From positions 1 through 64,000 of the forward strand of contig JAYRWH010000056.1 in the NCBI GenBank assembly GCA_041918155.1: 64,000 nucleotides of DNA, read 5' to 3'. Every line of letters starts with the position of its first letter. The stretch's first letter is position 1. Below the pieces are notes generated by a model. That model made no database searches. It was given only the letters and a program-made list of their open reading frames with translations, and had not been told where the DNA came from. Source of the stretch: UBA668 sp041918155. GTDB lineage: Bacteria > Actinomycetota > Acidimicrobiia > Acidimicrobiales > Ilumatobacteraceae. This document shows positions 45,909-53,673 of the stretch, piece after piece. A program made the translations under genes and the position numbers.

Positions 45909-46804
45909 GACAGCCTCAGCATCGAGGCGAACTGCTCGAGCAGGTCGAGATCGAACGGGGCGCGCAGGGCGATGTTCACCTGGTCGGCGCCGGCCTCGAC
46001 ATAGTGGCCGATGCGGTCGATCACTTCCTCGGGGCCGCCGGTGAGCACCCCGGGCCGCACGACGTTGGCGGCGCGGCCGAACTGGCTGCGCAGGCTCTCC
46101 TCGGTGAAGGCCAGGCCGACGTTGGCGGCGCGGCGGATCTCGCGTGGGTCGCGGTCGGCTTCGGCACAGTGGGCATCGAGCACCTGGCACTTGTGGGTGA
46201 ACGTCTCAGGCGAGGGGAACGGCACGTTCCAGCCATCGGCGTAGCGGGCCGCGATCTTCAGGGTGCGCTTCTCGCCGCCGCCCCCGACCCAGATCGGCAG
46301 CTTGGCCTGCACTGGGCGCGGCTCGTTGCGCGCTTTGTGGAGCGAGAACCAGGTGCCGTCGAAGTCGGTGACCTCCTCGTGCAGCAGGCCGCGCAGGCAC
46401 TGCACGCCCTCGTCCAGTTGGTCCAGGCGCGTGCCCGCGGTGGGGTAAGGGATGCCGTAGGCCGTGTACTCCACCTCGGCCCAGCCGGCGCCGATACCGA
46501 TCGCGGCGCGGCCCCCGCTGAGGTGGTCGATGCTCGTGATCGCCTTGGCCAGCACGGCCGGGTGGCGGTAGCCGATGCAGTACACCAGGCACCCGACCTC
46601 CACCTTCGTGGTGGTGCAGGCGAGCGCGGCGTGCATCGCCACGGCCTCGAGGCAGTCGGCGTCGTCGGCCTTGCCGGTCGCCCCGTAGAAGTGGTCCCAT
46701 ACGCTGATCCAGCCGAAGCCGAGCTCCTCGATGCGCCGCCACACCCGCTGCAGCTCGGCCACCGAGGTCTGCTGCAACCCGACATGAACCCCGAAGATCG
46801 TCAT
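45905..46804 (-). CDS. LLM-class (luciferase-like) flavin/F420 oxidoreductase
   Basis: A 299-residue TIM-barrel oxidoreductase of the bacterial luciferase superfamily. MTIFGVHVGLQQTSV begins the first strand, ISVWDHFYG, AALACTTTKVEVGCLV, RAAIGIGAGWAEVEYTAYGI and PIWVGGGGEKRTLKIAARYADGWN are characteristic of the F420-type actinobacterial members. The substrate is unknown. The ATG at 46804 is supported by TAATGT seven bases upstream; a GTG at 46813 would overlap that hexamer. It heads a two-gene unit with galK. Confidence 0.88.
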   Translation of the reverse strand: MTIFGVHVGLQQTSVAELQRVWRRIEELGFGWISVWDHFYGATGKADDADCLEAVAMHAALACTTTKVEVGCLVYCIGYRHPAVLAKAITSIDHLSGGRAAIGIGAGWAEVEYTAYGIPYPTAGTRLDQLDEGVQCLRGLLHEEVTDFDGTWFSLHKARNEPRPVQAKLPIWVGGGGEKRTLKIAARYADGWNVPFPSPETFTHKCQVLDAHCAEADRDPREIRRAANVGLAFTEESLRSQFGRAANVVRPGVLTGGPEEVIDRIGHYVEAGADQVNIALRAPFDLDLLEQFASMLRLS

Positions 46805-46811
46805 GTGGTGC

Positions 46812-46817
46812 ACATTA
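46812..46817 (-). promoter_or_regulatory. Putative -10 (TAATGT) of the LLM oxidoreductase-galK unit
   Basis: On the minus strand TAATGT ends seven bases before the ATG at 46804. Confidence 0.45.
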
Positions 46818-46856
46818 GGGCGCGCCGCTGGTGCGGTTCGCGGTCCATGCCCCGGC

Positions 46857-46862
46857 TATAAC
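46857..46862 (+). promoter_or_regulatory. Putative -10 (TATAAC) of the racemase gene
   Basis: TATAAC ends seven bases before the ATG at 46870. It does not end in T but is AT-rich against a very GC-rich background. Confidence 0.4.
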
Positions 46863-46869
46863 GGCGGGC

Positions 46870-48030
46870 ATGGCAGGACCGCTGAGTGGGTATCGGATCA
46901 TCGAGATGGCAGGGATCGGGCCGGGCCCGTTCGCGGCGATGCTGCTCGCCGACATGGGGGCGGAGGTGATCCGTGTCGACCGCGCCCAATCCGTGTTCGG
47001 CCCGGCGCCCGAGACGCCGAACGGCGACGTGATGCTGCGCGGCCGGCGCAACATCGCCATCGACCTGAAGAACCCCGAAGGCGTGGCCGTGCTGCTCGAC
47101 CTCGTCGAGCACGCGGACGGGATCATCGAGGGCTTCCGCCCGGGTGTCATGGAGCGCCTCGGTATCGGCCCCGAGGCCTGCCTTGCCCGCAACCCGCGGA
47201 TCGTGTTCGGGCGGATGACGGGGTGGGGTCAGGAAGGGCCGTACGCGCTCGCGGCCGGCCACGACATCAACTACATCTCGCTCGCCGGAGCGCTCGCGCA
47301 CATCCGCCGCGCCGGTGAGATGCCGCTCGCCCCGCTCAACCTGGTGGGCGATTTCGGTGGCGGCGGCATGTACCTCGCGTTCGGCGTGGTGTGCGCCCTG
47401 CTGGAGGCCAAGGGCAGCGGCAAGGGCCAGGTGGTGGACGCGGCGATGGTCGATGGCGCCGCCTCCCTGATGACGTTCTTCTTCGGGCTCAACAACCTCG
47501 GGGTGCACGACTTCGACCGACCGGGCACGAACATGCTCGACTCCGGCGCCCACTTCTACGACGTGTTCGAGTGCTCCGACGGCTTATACGTGTCGATCGG
47601 GTCGATCGAGCCGCAGTTCTACAAGGAGCTGCTGCAGCGCACCGGGCTCGACAACGACCCCGAGTTCGCCAAGCAATACGACCGGGCCAACTGGCCCGAG
47701 CTCAAGGAGCGCCTGCGCGAGATCTTCCGGCAGCGCACCCGCGCCGAGTGGTGCGCGGCGATGGAGCACACCGACGTGTGCTTCGCCCCGGTGCTCACCC
47801 TGCCCGAGGCCGCGCAACATCCGCACAACGTGGCCCGCGCCACGTTCATCGAGTCGGGTGGGGTCACCCAGCCGGCACCGGCCCCGCGCTTCTCGCGCAC
47901 ATCGCCGGAGATCGCCGGGCTACCGGCCCATGCGGGGCAGCACTCGCGCGCGATCCTGCGCGATTGGGGCATTGCCGCCGAGCGCATCGACACGCTCGTC
48001 GCCGGGGGCGCGGTCGCCAGTTCCACCTGA
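46870..48030 (+). CDS. CaiB/BaiF-family alpha-methylacyl-CoA racemase
   Basis: A 386-residue class III CoA-transferase family protein. The N-terminus LSGYRIIEMAGIGPGPFAAM with LLADMGAEVIRVDR, then RGRRNIAIDLKNPEG, GFRPGVMERLGIGPE and the TGWGQEGPYALAAGHDINYIS stretch match alpha-methylacyl-CoA racemases; the His and Asp of AGHDINY are the expected racemase pair. It epimerises 2-methylacyl-CoA (branched fatty acid or sterol side chain) so that beta-oxidation can proceed. ATG 46870 was chosen over an upstream in-frame GTG because it gives the family start. Confidence 0.92.
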   Translation: MAGPLSGYRIIEMAGIGPGPFAAMLLADMGAEVIRVDRAQSVFGPAPETPNGDVMLRGRRNIAIDLKNPEGVAVLLDLVEHADGIIEGFRPGVMERLGIGPEACLARNPRIVFGRMTGWGQEGPYALAAGHDINYISLAGALAHIRRAGEMPLAPLNLVGDFGGGGMYLAFGVVCALLEAKGSGKGQVVDAAMVDGAASLMTFFFGLNNLGVHDFDRPGTNMLDSGAHFYDVFECSDGLYVSIGSIEPQFYKELLQRTGLDNDPEFAKQYDRANWPELKERLREIFRQRTRAEWCAAMEHTDVCFAPVLTLPEAAQHPHNVARATFIESGGVTQPAPAPRFSRTSPEIAGLPAHAGQHSRAILRDWGIAAERIDTLVAGGAVASST

Positions 48031-48036
48031 AGTCGC

Positions 48037-48042
48037 TACCCT
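48037..48042 (+). promoter_or_regulatory. Putative -10 (TACCCT) of the LmbE deacetylase gene
   Basis: TACCCT ends nine bases before the ATG at 48052; the spacer holds a short AGG. Confidence 0.35.
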
Positions 48043-48051
48043 CGCAGGCCT

Positions 48052-48855
48052 ATGGGCACCCTGGTCTGCTTCCACGCTCACCCCGACGACGAATGCATGA
48101 TGACCGGCGGCAGCATGGCGCGCGCCGCTGCCGAGGGCCATCGTGTGGTGTTGGTGGTGGCCACCAACGGCGATCACGGTGAGGTGCCCGAGGATCTCTC
48201 GCCAGGCGAGACGCTCAATGATCGCCGCAAGGCCGAGACCGCCCGCTCCGCGGAGACCCTCGGCATCCATCGCGTGGTGTGGCTCGACTACGCCGACAGC
48301 GGGATGACCGGTTGGGACCAGAACGATCACGAGCATTCGTTCTTCCAGGCCCCGGTGGAGGAAGCCGCCGAGCGGCTGGCGAAGGTGCTGCGCGAGGAGG
48401 CCGCCGACGTGCTCACCGTGTACGACTGGCACGGCAACTACGGCCACCCCGACCACATCAAGGTGCACACGGTGGGCCATCGCGCCGCCGAGCTGGCGGG
48501 CACGACGGCCGTGTTCGAGGCGACAATGAACCGCGATGCGATGAAGCGCTTCTTCGAGGAGGCCCGCAATCTGGGCGTCAACCCACAGCCCGAGGGTGAG
48601 GAGTGGGATCCCGACGATCCCGCCGATGACGGCAACCCGATGGGCACCGCGGAGGCCGAGCTGACTCACTCCGTCGACGTGAGCGCGTACGTGAAGCTGA
48701 AGAAGGCCTCCATCTCCTGTCACCGCAGCCAGGTCACCGACGCCGGGTTCTTCATGACCCTGCCCGACGAGGCGTTCGCGTTCGCATTCGGCACGGAGTG
48801 GTTCACGCGCAAGGGCGCCACACACCCGCTGCGTGAGGGCTGGCTGTTCGAATGA
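48052..48855 (+). CDS. LmbE-family N-deacetylase / Mca-like amidase
   Basis: A 267-residue zinc hydrolase of the LmbE/GlcNAc-PI deacetylase family. The metal motif is FHAHPDDE (residues about 7-14, H and D-D) and the third ligand lies in the later GNYGHPDHIKVH segment. In actinobacteria the family includes MshB (mycothiol synthesis) and Mca (mycothiol S-conjugate amidase); neither can be assigned with confidence, and other LmbE enzymes act on antibiotics or glycans. The stop overlaps the histidine phosphatase start by 4 bases. Confidence 0.88.
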   Translation: MGTLVCFHAHPDDECMMTGGSMARAAAEGHRVVLVVATNGDHGEVPEDLSPGETLNDRRKAETARSAETLGIHRVVWLDYADSGMTGWDQNDHEHSFFQAPVEEAAERLAKVLREEAADVLTVYDWHGNYGHPDHIKVHTVGHRAAELAGTTAVFEATMNRDAMKRFFEEARNLGVNPQPEGEEWDPDDPADDGNPMGTAEAELTHSVDVSAYVKLKKASISCHRSQVTDAGFFMTLPDEAFAFAFGTEWFTRKGATHPLREGWLFE

Positions 48856-49406
48856 CCCGTGTGTACCTGGTGCGCCACGGGCGCGCTGCCGCCGGCTGGG
48901 ACACCGACCCGGATCCGGCCCTCGACGCAGAAGGCCGCGCTCAGGCGCTCGCGGTCACCGCGCACCTGCGCCCGCTCGGACCGTTGCACCTCGTCACGTC
49001 GCCGCTGCTGCGCTGCCGCCAGACCGCCTTCCCGCTGGAAACGGTGTGGGGTGTCAGTGCCGCCGTCGAGCCCGCTGTCGCCGAGATCCCCTCGCCCGAG
49101 GGGGTGGCGATGGTCGACCGGGTGGAGTGGCTGAAGGACGTCATGCGCGGCACTTGGGCTGCTCTCGGCCCGCGCTATACGGACTACCGCGACCTCGTGC
49201 TGGCCACGGTGGCTTCGATGCCTACGGACACGGTGATCTGCAGCCACTTCGTCGCGATCAACGCCGTGATCGGTGCGGCACTGGGCGACGACCAGCTCGT
49301 GATCCGCAGCCTGGACAACTGTTCGGTGACGGTCGTGGAGTTCGCTCCCGACCGCGGGCTGCGCCTCCTCGAGGGCGGCCACGAGGCTGACACCCTGATC
49401 CGCTGA
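48852..49406 (+). CDS. Histidine phosphatase (phosphoglycerate mutase-like)
   Basis: A 184-residue histidine phosphatase superfamily protein. The nucleophile motif is VYLVRHGRAA at the N-terminus, the second arginine is in TSPLLRCRQTAFPL, and the distal histidine is in VICSHFVAINAVIG. Cytoplasmic. The substrate is not predictable; such proteins act on sugar phosphates, nucleotides or as mutases. It is coupled to the LmbE gene by an ATGA overlap. Confidence 0.87.
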   Translation: MTRVYLVRHGRAAAGWDTDPDPALDAEGRAQALAVTAHLRPLGPLHLVTSPLLRCRQTAFPLETVWGVSAAVEPAVAEIPSPEGVAMVDRVEWLKDVMRGTWAALGPRYTDYRDLVLATVASMPTDTVICSHFVAINAVIGAALGDDQLVIRSLDNCSVTVVEFAPDRGLRLLEGGHEADTLIR

Positions 49407-49414
49407 TCCGCTGG

Positions 49415-49420
49415 CAGAAT
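49415..49420 (+). promoter_or_regulatory. Putative -10 (CAGAAT) of the lipoprotein gene
   Basis: CAGAAT ends exactly six bases before the ATG at 49427, a CANNNT variant with the common six-base spacing. Confidence 0.35.
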
Positions 49421-49426
49421 CAGGCC

Positions 49427-50122
49427 ATGCGGACACGTCATTTCCTGGCCCTCGCGCTCGTCGCCCCGATCGCGCTCGTTGCGTGCAACTCGGGCTCGTC
49501 CGGCTCCACCACCACCACATCGTGGCCGGTCGTCACCACCACATCCTCCGTGCCGGCCTCCACATCGTCGACGTCGAGCACGTCGAGCACGAGCACCACG
49601 TCCTCGACCACGTCCACCACCACACCGGTGGTGGTGGGGCTCGAGCTGTCGGCCGACGGTCTCGGTCAGGCCTCGTTCGGGGCCGGGGCCGACGGGGTGC
49701 TCGCGTACGTGCAGGCGATCCTCGGCGAACCGACTGCCGATTCGGGCTGGGTCGATGCTCACTCGACGGGCGAGGCCTGTCCCGGCACCGAAGTGCGCAA
49801 GATCACCTGGAACGACCTCATCCTGACGTTCGGCGATTCGTCGCCGTACGCCGAGGGCATCCAACACTTCTCCGGCTACACCTACGGACCGGCGTTCGGC
49901 CCGCAGATCGACCCGTACGGCCTGCAGACCGAGGGTGGCATCGGCGTCGGCGACACCGTCAGCGACCTGAAGACCGTGTACCCAGGGGTGACCGTCAACC
50001 CCGCCGACGAGATCTCGGGCCCGTCGTTCTACATCCAGGACGGGCTGTACGGCTTCCTCTCCGGAGCGGGCGATGACGACACGATCATCTCGTTCGTGGG
50101 TGGAACCGGCTGCGGGGAGTAG
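49427..50122 (+). CDS. Secreted lipoprotein with Ser/Thr-rich linker, function unknown
   Basis: A 231-residue protein with signal MRTRHFLALALVAPIALVAC (lipobox LVAC, cysteine 20). Residues about 21-66 are almost only serine and threonine with a few prolines, a flexible and possibly O-glycosylated wall-spanning linker. The remaining ~165 residues form a soluble domain with alternating strands (ADGLGQASFGAGADGVLAYV, ITWNDLILTFGD, GIGVGDTVSDLKTVYPGVTV) and a few cysteines. The repeated G-x-x-T/D-L-K-x-x-Y-P-G pattern recalls secreted actinobacterial domains of unknown function. No enzymatic motif is seen. Confidence 0.8.
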   Translation: MRTRHFLALALVAPIALVACNSGSSGSTTTTSWPVVTTTSSVPASTSSTSSTSSTSTTSSTTSTTTPVVVGLELSADGLGQASFGAGADGVLAYVQAILGEPTADSGWVDAHSTGEACPGTEVRKITWNDLILTFGDSSPYAEGIQHFSGYTYGPAFGPQIDPYGLQTEGGIGVGDTVSDLKTVYPGVTVNPADEISGPSFYIQDGLYGFLSGAGDDDTIISFVGGTGCGE

Positions 50123-50125
50123 ATT
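50120..50125 (+). promoter_or_regulatory. Putative -10 (TAGATT) of the 4-helix membrane protein gene
   Basis: TAGATT ends seven bases before the ATG at 50133 and overlaps the stop codon of the preceding lipoprotein gene. Confidence 0.4.
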
Positions 50126-50132
50126 CGTCCAA

Positions 50133-50519
50133 ATGCTCGCCAGCGGATTCAGCACCACGCTCAACATCCATCAGGGTTGGGCATGGGTGGTGATCATCGG
50201 TAACGGGCTCGCCGGCCTGTGGGCCCTGGCAGCCAATTGGCTCACCCCGTTGCGCACGCGTGCCTTGTGGTGGTTCATCGGCATCGCCGAGGGCACCGTG
50301 TTCGTGCAGGTCACGCTCGGGGCCATCCTGGTCGGCCGCTACAAGGTGCCCCTGCCCCAGTTCCATGCGTTCTACGGGTTCGTGGCAATCATCGCGGTGG
50401 CGATCATCTACAGCTACCGCTTCCAGATGAAGCACCGCCTCTACCTGCTCTACGGTTTCGGCAGCCTGTTCGTGATGGGTTTGGGTATCAGGGCGATGCT
50501 GATCGTCTCGGGCCGATGA
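50133..50519 (+). CDS. Four-helix membrane protein, function unknown
   Basis: A 128-residue polytopic protein with four hydrophobic segments (WAWVVIIGNGLAGLWALAA, LWWFIGIAEGTVFVQVTLGA, AFYGFVAIIAVAIIYSY and LLYGFGSLFVMGLGIRAMLI). Conserved-looking histidines lie near the first and third helices (LNIHQGW, FHAFYGF), which could bind haem or metal, but no family is recognised with certainty. Its stop overlaps the next start by 4 bases, so the two following products are made together. Confidence 0.75.
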   Translation: MLASGFSTTLNIHQGWAWVVIIGNGLAGLWALAANWLTPLRTRALWWFIGIAEGTVFVQVTLGAILVGRYKVPLPQFHAFYGFVAIIAVAIIYSYRFQMKHRLYLLYGFGSLFVMGLGIRAMLIVSGR

Positions 50520-51229
50520 GCCCGGTGACGCCCCAGGGCAAGCTGGGGTTGAAGATGCTCGGGGTGGTGTTCGCCTCCATAGCCATCATCGCGGTGGTGC
50601 TCGCCGTGCGCGACAAGGAGGTGCCGGTACGCGAGCTGTCCGGCGTGACCCTGGCGTCGATCATGTTCGACTCTCCCACCGATGCGTGGGTGTCCACCAC
50701 CGGCAGGAAGGCACTCGTCGCTGACGGCGATTCGTATCGCCTCGCTGCCTATGGGCCTGGCGGCGAGACCGGTTCGGCAGCCGTCGACGAGGTGTCCGTG
50801 CTCGACGACCACCGCGTCTACGAACTCGAGGGCGGTGTGCTCGTGATCGACCAGACCGAGTACTCACTCGTCGAGGGCGCCTACGTCAGCGGCGACTGCT
50901 ACTGGTGCAGCCACCCGTTCCCCGATCAGCCGGTGGTGGCGGATCTGCACGAGGGCCACTGGGAAGTCACCGTCGGCGCGACGGTCACCACCGTCGCCCA
51001 GCCCGACGGGTGGGACGGCCGCCCGCCCGTAGCCGGCCTCGACCCTGCGGGCAAGGTCGTGATCGTCGGCGGGCTGAAGAACGGCGACACGGTGATCGTG
51101 GACGGCCTGGTGTGCTCGGTGAAGGGTGCCTGGACGCTTGTCGCCGCGCACGCTGACGAGATGTTGTTGCACCGCGCCGATGCCGACCGGCTTGACTACT
51201 CGGTCTCGAAGTTCGAACGCTGCGGCTGA
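50516..51229 (+). CDS. Membrane-anchored extracytoplasmic protein, function unknown
   Basis: A 237-residue protein with one N-terminal anchor (LKMLGVVFASIAIIAVVLAV) and a ~200-residue external domain. The domain shows repeated short strands (ALVADGDSYRLAAYGPG, HRVYELEGGVLVIDQTEY, AGKVVIVGGLKNGDTVIV) suggestive of a small beta-propeller or beta-sandwich, and a C-x2-C pair in DCYWCSHP. The ATG overlaps the upstream stop (ATGA). It converges with pckG with three bases between stops. No known family is recognised. Confidence 0.72.
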   Translation: MSPVTPQGKLGLKMLGVVFASIAIIAVVLAVRDKEVPVRELSGVTLASIMFDSPTDAWVSTTGRKALVADGDSYRLAAYGPGGETGSAAVDEVSVLDDHRVYELEGGVLVIDQTEYSLVEGAYVSGDCYWCSHPFPDQPVVADLHEGHWEVTVGATVTTVAQPDGWDGRPPVAGLDPAGKVVIVGGLKNGDTVIVDGLVCSVKGAWTLVAAHADEMLLHRADADRLDYSVSKFERCG

Positions 51230-51232
51230 GCC

Positions 51233-53020
51233 CTACAGCGCGGCGGCGAGCTTGCTGAGCTGGGCCTTCAGCGCCGGCGGCAGCTTGCCGTCGAACTGGG
51301 CGTAGTGGGTCTCGATCTGGGGAATCGCGGCCTTCCAGCCCTCGGCATCGACCGACAGCAGTGCATCGAGGTCGGCGGGCGACACGTCGAGCCCGTCGAG
51401 GTCGAGCGTGCCGGCGGCAGGCAGGTAGCCGATCGGGGTCGGCACCGCATCGACCGAGCCGTCGACCCGCTCGAACACCCACTTCAGCACGCGGCTGTTC
51501 TCGCCGTAGCCGGGCCACAGGAAGCGGCCGTTGTCGTCGCGGCGGAACCAGTTGACGAAGAAGATCTTCGGTAAGTTCTCCGGCCCGTCGTGCTGGCCGA
51601 TGGTGAGCCAGTGGGTGAAGTAGTCGGCCATGTTGTAGCCGCAGAACGGCAGCATCGCCATCGGGTCGAAGCGCAGGTTGCCGACGGCGCCTTGCTGGGC
51701 GGCAGTGGTCTCGCTGGCCATGATCGAGCCGAGGAATACGCCGTGCTCCCAGTCGAAGGCCTGGGTCACCAGCGGCACCGTGGTACGGCGCCGTCCGCCG
51801 AAGAGGATCGCACTGATCGGCACGCCGGCGGGATCCTGCCACTCTGGGGCGATCGACGGGCACTGCGCCGCCGGGGCGGTGAAGCGAGCGTTGGGGTGCG
51901 CGGCCGGGCTGTCGCTGTCGGGCGTCCAGGGGTTGCCCTTCCAATCGGTGGCATGGGCCGGCTTGTCGTCGCTCATGCCCTCCCACCACACGTCGCCTTC
52001 GGCGGTGAGCGCGGTGTTGGTGAAGATGCTGTTGCCCCACAGGGAGTGCATCGCGTTGGCGTTGGTGTCGTAGCCGGTGCCCGGGGCGACGCCGAAGAAG
52101 CCAGCCTCAGGGTTGATCGCGTAGAGGCGACCGTCGGGGCCGAACTTCATCCAGCAGATGTCGTCGCCGATCGTCTCGGCCTTCCAGCCGGGGACCGTCG
52201 GCACGAGCATGGCCAGGTTGGTCTTTCCACAGGCGCTGGGGAACGCGGCAGCGATGTACTTCGACTCGCCCGCCGGGTTGGTGAGCTTGAGGATGAGCAT
52301 GTGCTCGGCCAGCCAGTGATCGTCGCGGGCCATTACCGATGCGATACGCAGGGCGAAGCACTTCTTGCCGAGCAGGGCATTGCCGCCGTAGCCCGAGCCG
52401 AAGCTCCAGATCTCGCGGGTCTTGGGGAAGTGGACGATGTACTTGTTGTCCGGGTTGCACGGCCACGCCGAGTCGGCCTGGTCAGGGGCGAGGGGGGCGC
52501 CGACCGAGTGCAGGCACGGCACCCACTGGCCGTCGCCGAGCACGTCGAGCGCGCCCTGGCCCATGCGGGTCATGATGCGCATGCTGACGGCCACGTATGC
52601 GCTGTCGGTGAGCTCCACGCCGATGTGAGCGATGGGCGAGCCGATCGGGCCCATGCTGAACGGCACGACGTACATCGTGCGGCCCTTCATCGCGCCGCTG
52701 TACAGGCGGGTCATCTCGGCGCGCATCTCGGCCGGGTTGCGCCAGTTGTTCGTGGGGCCCGCGTCGTCGGGGCTGTCGCTGCAGATGAACGTGCGGTCTT
52801 CCACACGGGCGACGTCGCCCGGATCGCTGTGGGCCCAGTAGCTGTTCGGGCGCTTGGCCTCGTCGAGCTTGGTGAAGGTGCCGCTGTCGACCAGCGACTG
52901 GCACAGGCGGTCGTACTCCTCGGCCGTGCCGTCGCACCAATGGATGTCGTCGGGCTGGAAAACCGCTGCCCATTCGGCCACCCATTGCTGCAGACGGGCA
53001 TTGCTGGTGGTTGCGGTCAT
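51233..53020 (-). CDS. pckG: Phosphoenolpyruvate carboxykinase (GTP)
   Basis: A 595-residue GTP-dependent PEPCK, the gluconeogenic enzyme that turns oxaloacetate into PEP and CO2. The P-loop (kinase-1a) is FPSACGKTNLAMLVP near residue 265, and GDDICWMKFGPDGRLYAINPE (metal site) lies downstream, as does the GTP-class FGGRRRTTVPLV. The ATG at 53020 with CGGAG upstream gives the family start. Presence of the GTP form is typical of actinobacteria. Downstream of it on the same strand no gene follows before the converging membrane-protein gene. Confidence 0.96.
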   Translation of the reverse strand: MTATTSNARLQQWVAEWAAVFQPDDIHWCDGTAEEYDRLCQSLVDSGTFTKLDEAKRPNSYWAHSDPGDVARVEDRTFICSDSPDDAGPTNNWRNPAEMRAEMTRLYSGAMKGRTMYVVPFSMGPIGSPIAHIGVELTDSAYVAVSMRIMTRMGQGALDVLGDGQWVPCLHSVGAPLAPDQADSAWPCNPDNKYIVHFPKTREIWSFGSGYGGNALLGKKCFALRIASVMARDDHWLAEHMLILKLTNPAGESKYIAAAFPSACGKTNLAMLVPTVPGWKAETIGDDICWMKFGPDGRLYAINPEAGFFGVAPGTGYDTNANAMHSLWGNSIFTNTALTAEGDVWWEGMSDDKPAHATDWKGNPWTPDSDSPAAHPNARFTAPAAQCPSIAPEWQDPAGVPISAILFGGRRRTTVPLVTQAFDWEHGVFLGSIMASETTAAQQGAVGNLRFDPMAMLPFCGYNMADYFTHWLTIGQHDGPENLPKIFFVNWFRRDDNGRFLWPGYGENSRVLKWVFERVDGSVDAVPTPIGYLPAAGTLDLDGLDVSPADLDALLSVDAEGWKAAIPQIETHYAQFDGKLPPALKAQLSKLAAAL

Positions 53021-53129
53021 GCGGATCACTCCGTGTGTCGAGTCGGGGCCATCGAGGAGCGCACGGTTGCGCGCCGGCAGGAACCATTCTGACAAAGCGC
53101 AGCGCCGGAATGAAAAGCCCGGCCCGGCG

Positions 53130-53351
53130 TCAGATGATCGGGGTCTCCATATCGACCTCGCTGCCGAGGCGCAGCGCCGTGGCGCGTCCGTCGGTGTCGA
53201 GGTCGAAAACCACTCGCTGGCCCTGGCGCAGCATGCGGAACATGGTGCCCTCGAGGGCGTTGGCGGCGAGGTTGAGCTCGGCCAGGTCCGTGTCGCGCAC
53301 GACGATGCCGTCGCCCGACGCCGGGTCGTAGAGCTTGATGACGCCCTGCAC
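53130..53351 (-). CDS. Small OB-fold/cold-shock-like protein
   Basis: A 73-residue protein starting at GTG 53351, eight bases after rpmB. It opens VQGVIKLYDPASGDGIVVRD, reminiscent of the cold-shock domain strand 1-2 pattern (G-x-I-K-x-Y-D-x-x-x-G-x-G), followed by helical and basic stretches (MFRMLRQGQRVVFDLDTDGR). The RNP motifs of true cold-shock proteins (KGFGFI, VFVHF) are not present, so it is only a cold-shock-like relative. Small proteins of this kind occur beside rpmB in other actinobacteria; the function is unknown. Confidence 0.65.
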   Translation of the reverse strand: MQGVIKLYDPASGDGIVVRDTDLAELNLAANALEGTMFRMLRQGQRVVFDLDTDGRATALRLGSEVDMETPII

Positions 53352-53359
53352 GGCGGGCC

Positions 53360-53551
53360 TCAGCCGGCCTTGACGATCTTGCCGCTCTTGATGCAGCCGG
53401 TGCACACGTGCAGCCGCTTGGGGGCGCCGTTGACGAGCGCCTTCACCCGCTGGATGTTCGGGTTCCACCGGCGCTTGGTGCGGCGGTGCGAGTGCGACAC
53501 GTTCATGCCCCAGCTGGGCCCCTTGCCACACACTTCACAGACAGCTGCCAT
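53360..53551 (-). CDS. rpmB: 50S ribosomal protein L28
   Basis: A 63-residue L28. It carries C5-x2-C8 (CEVC) and C50-x2-C53 (CTGC), the zinc-binding C-plus form, and the core SHSHRRTKRRWNPNIQRV. Its gene faces away from the FakA-like gene at 53674; the rpmB - fakA-like - recG neighbourhood is common in Gram-positive bacteria. Organisms with C-plus L28 often keep a zinc-independent copy elsewhere under Zur control. Confidence 0.95.
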   Translation of the reverse strand: MAAVCEVCGKGPSWGMNVSHSHRRTKRRWNPNIQRVKALVNGAPKRLHVCTGCIKSGKIVKAG

Positions 53552-53590
53552 GGTCGTACTTCTTCCGCAATCGATCAGATGAGCGCAGAA

Positions 53591-53596
53591 ATGCTA
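53591..53596 (-). promoter_or_regulatory. Putative -10 (TAGCAT) of rpmB
   Basis: On the minus strand TAGCAT predicts a start near 53584 and a ~33-base leader containing GGAAGAAG before the rpmB ATG, a conventional leadered start. Confidence 0.35.
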
Positions 53597-53660
53597 CCAG
53601 CCGGTCGCCCACAACCACATCCTGAACGATGGAGGCTGCCTCAGCTGTTGCGCTCGTCAG

Positions 53661-53666
53661 TAGTGT
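53661..53666 (+). promoter_or_regulatory. Putative -10 (TAGTGT) of the FakA-like gene
   Basis: TAGTGT ends seven bases before the GTG at 53674; an in-frame GTG at 53665 overlaps it and is therefore less likely to be used. Confidence 0.4.
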
Positions 53667-53673
53667 GACGCCC

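Noticed and set aside
49555..49625. TCGACGTCGAGCACG-like repeats
   Set aside because: Coding low-complexity Ser/Thr linker of the lipoprotein, not a DNA element.
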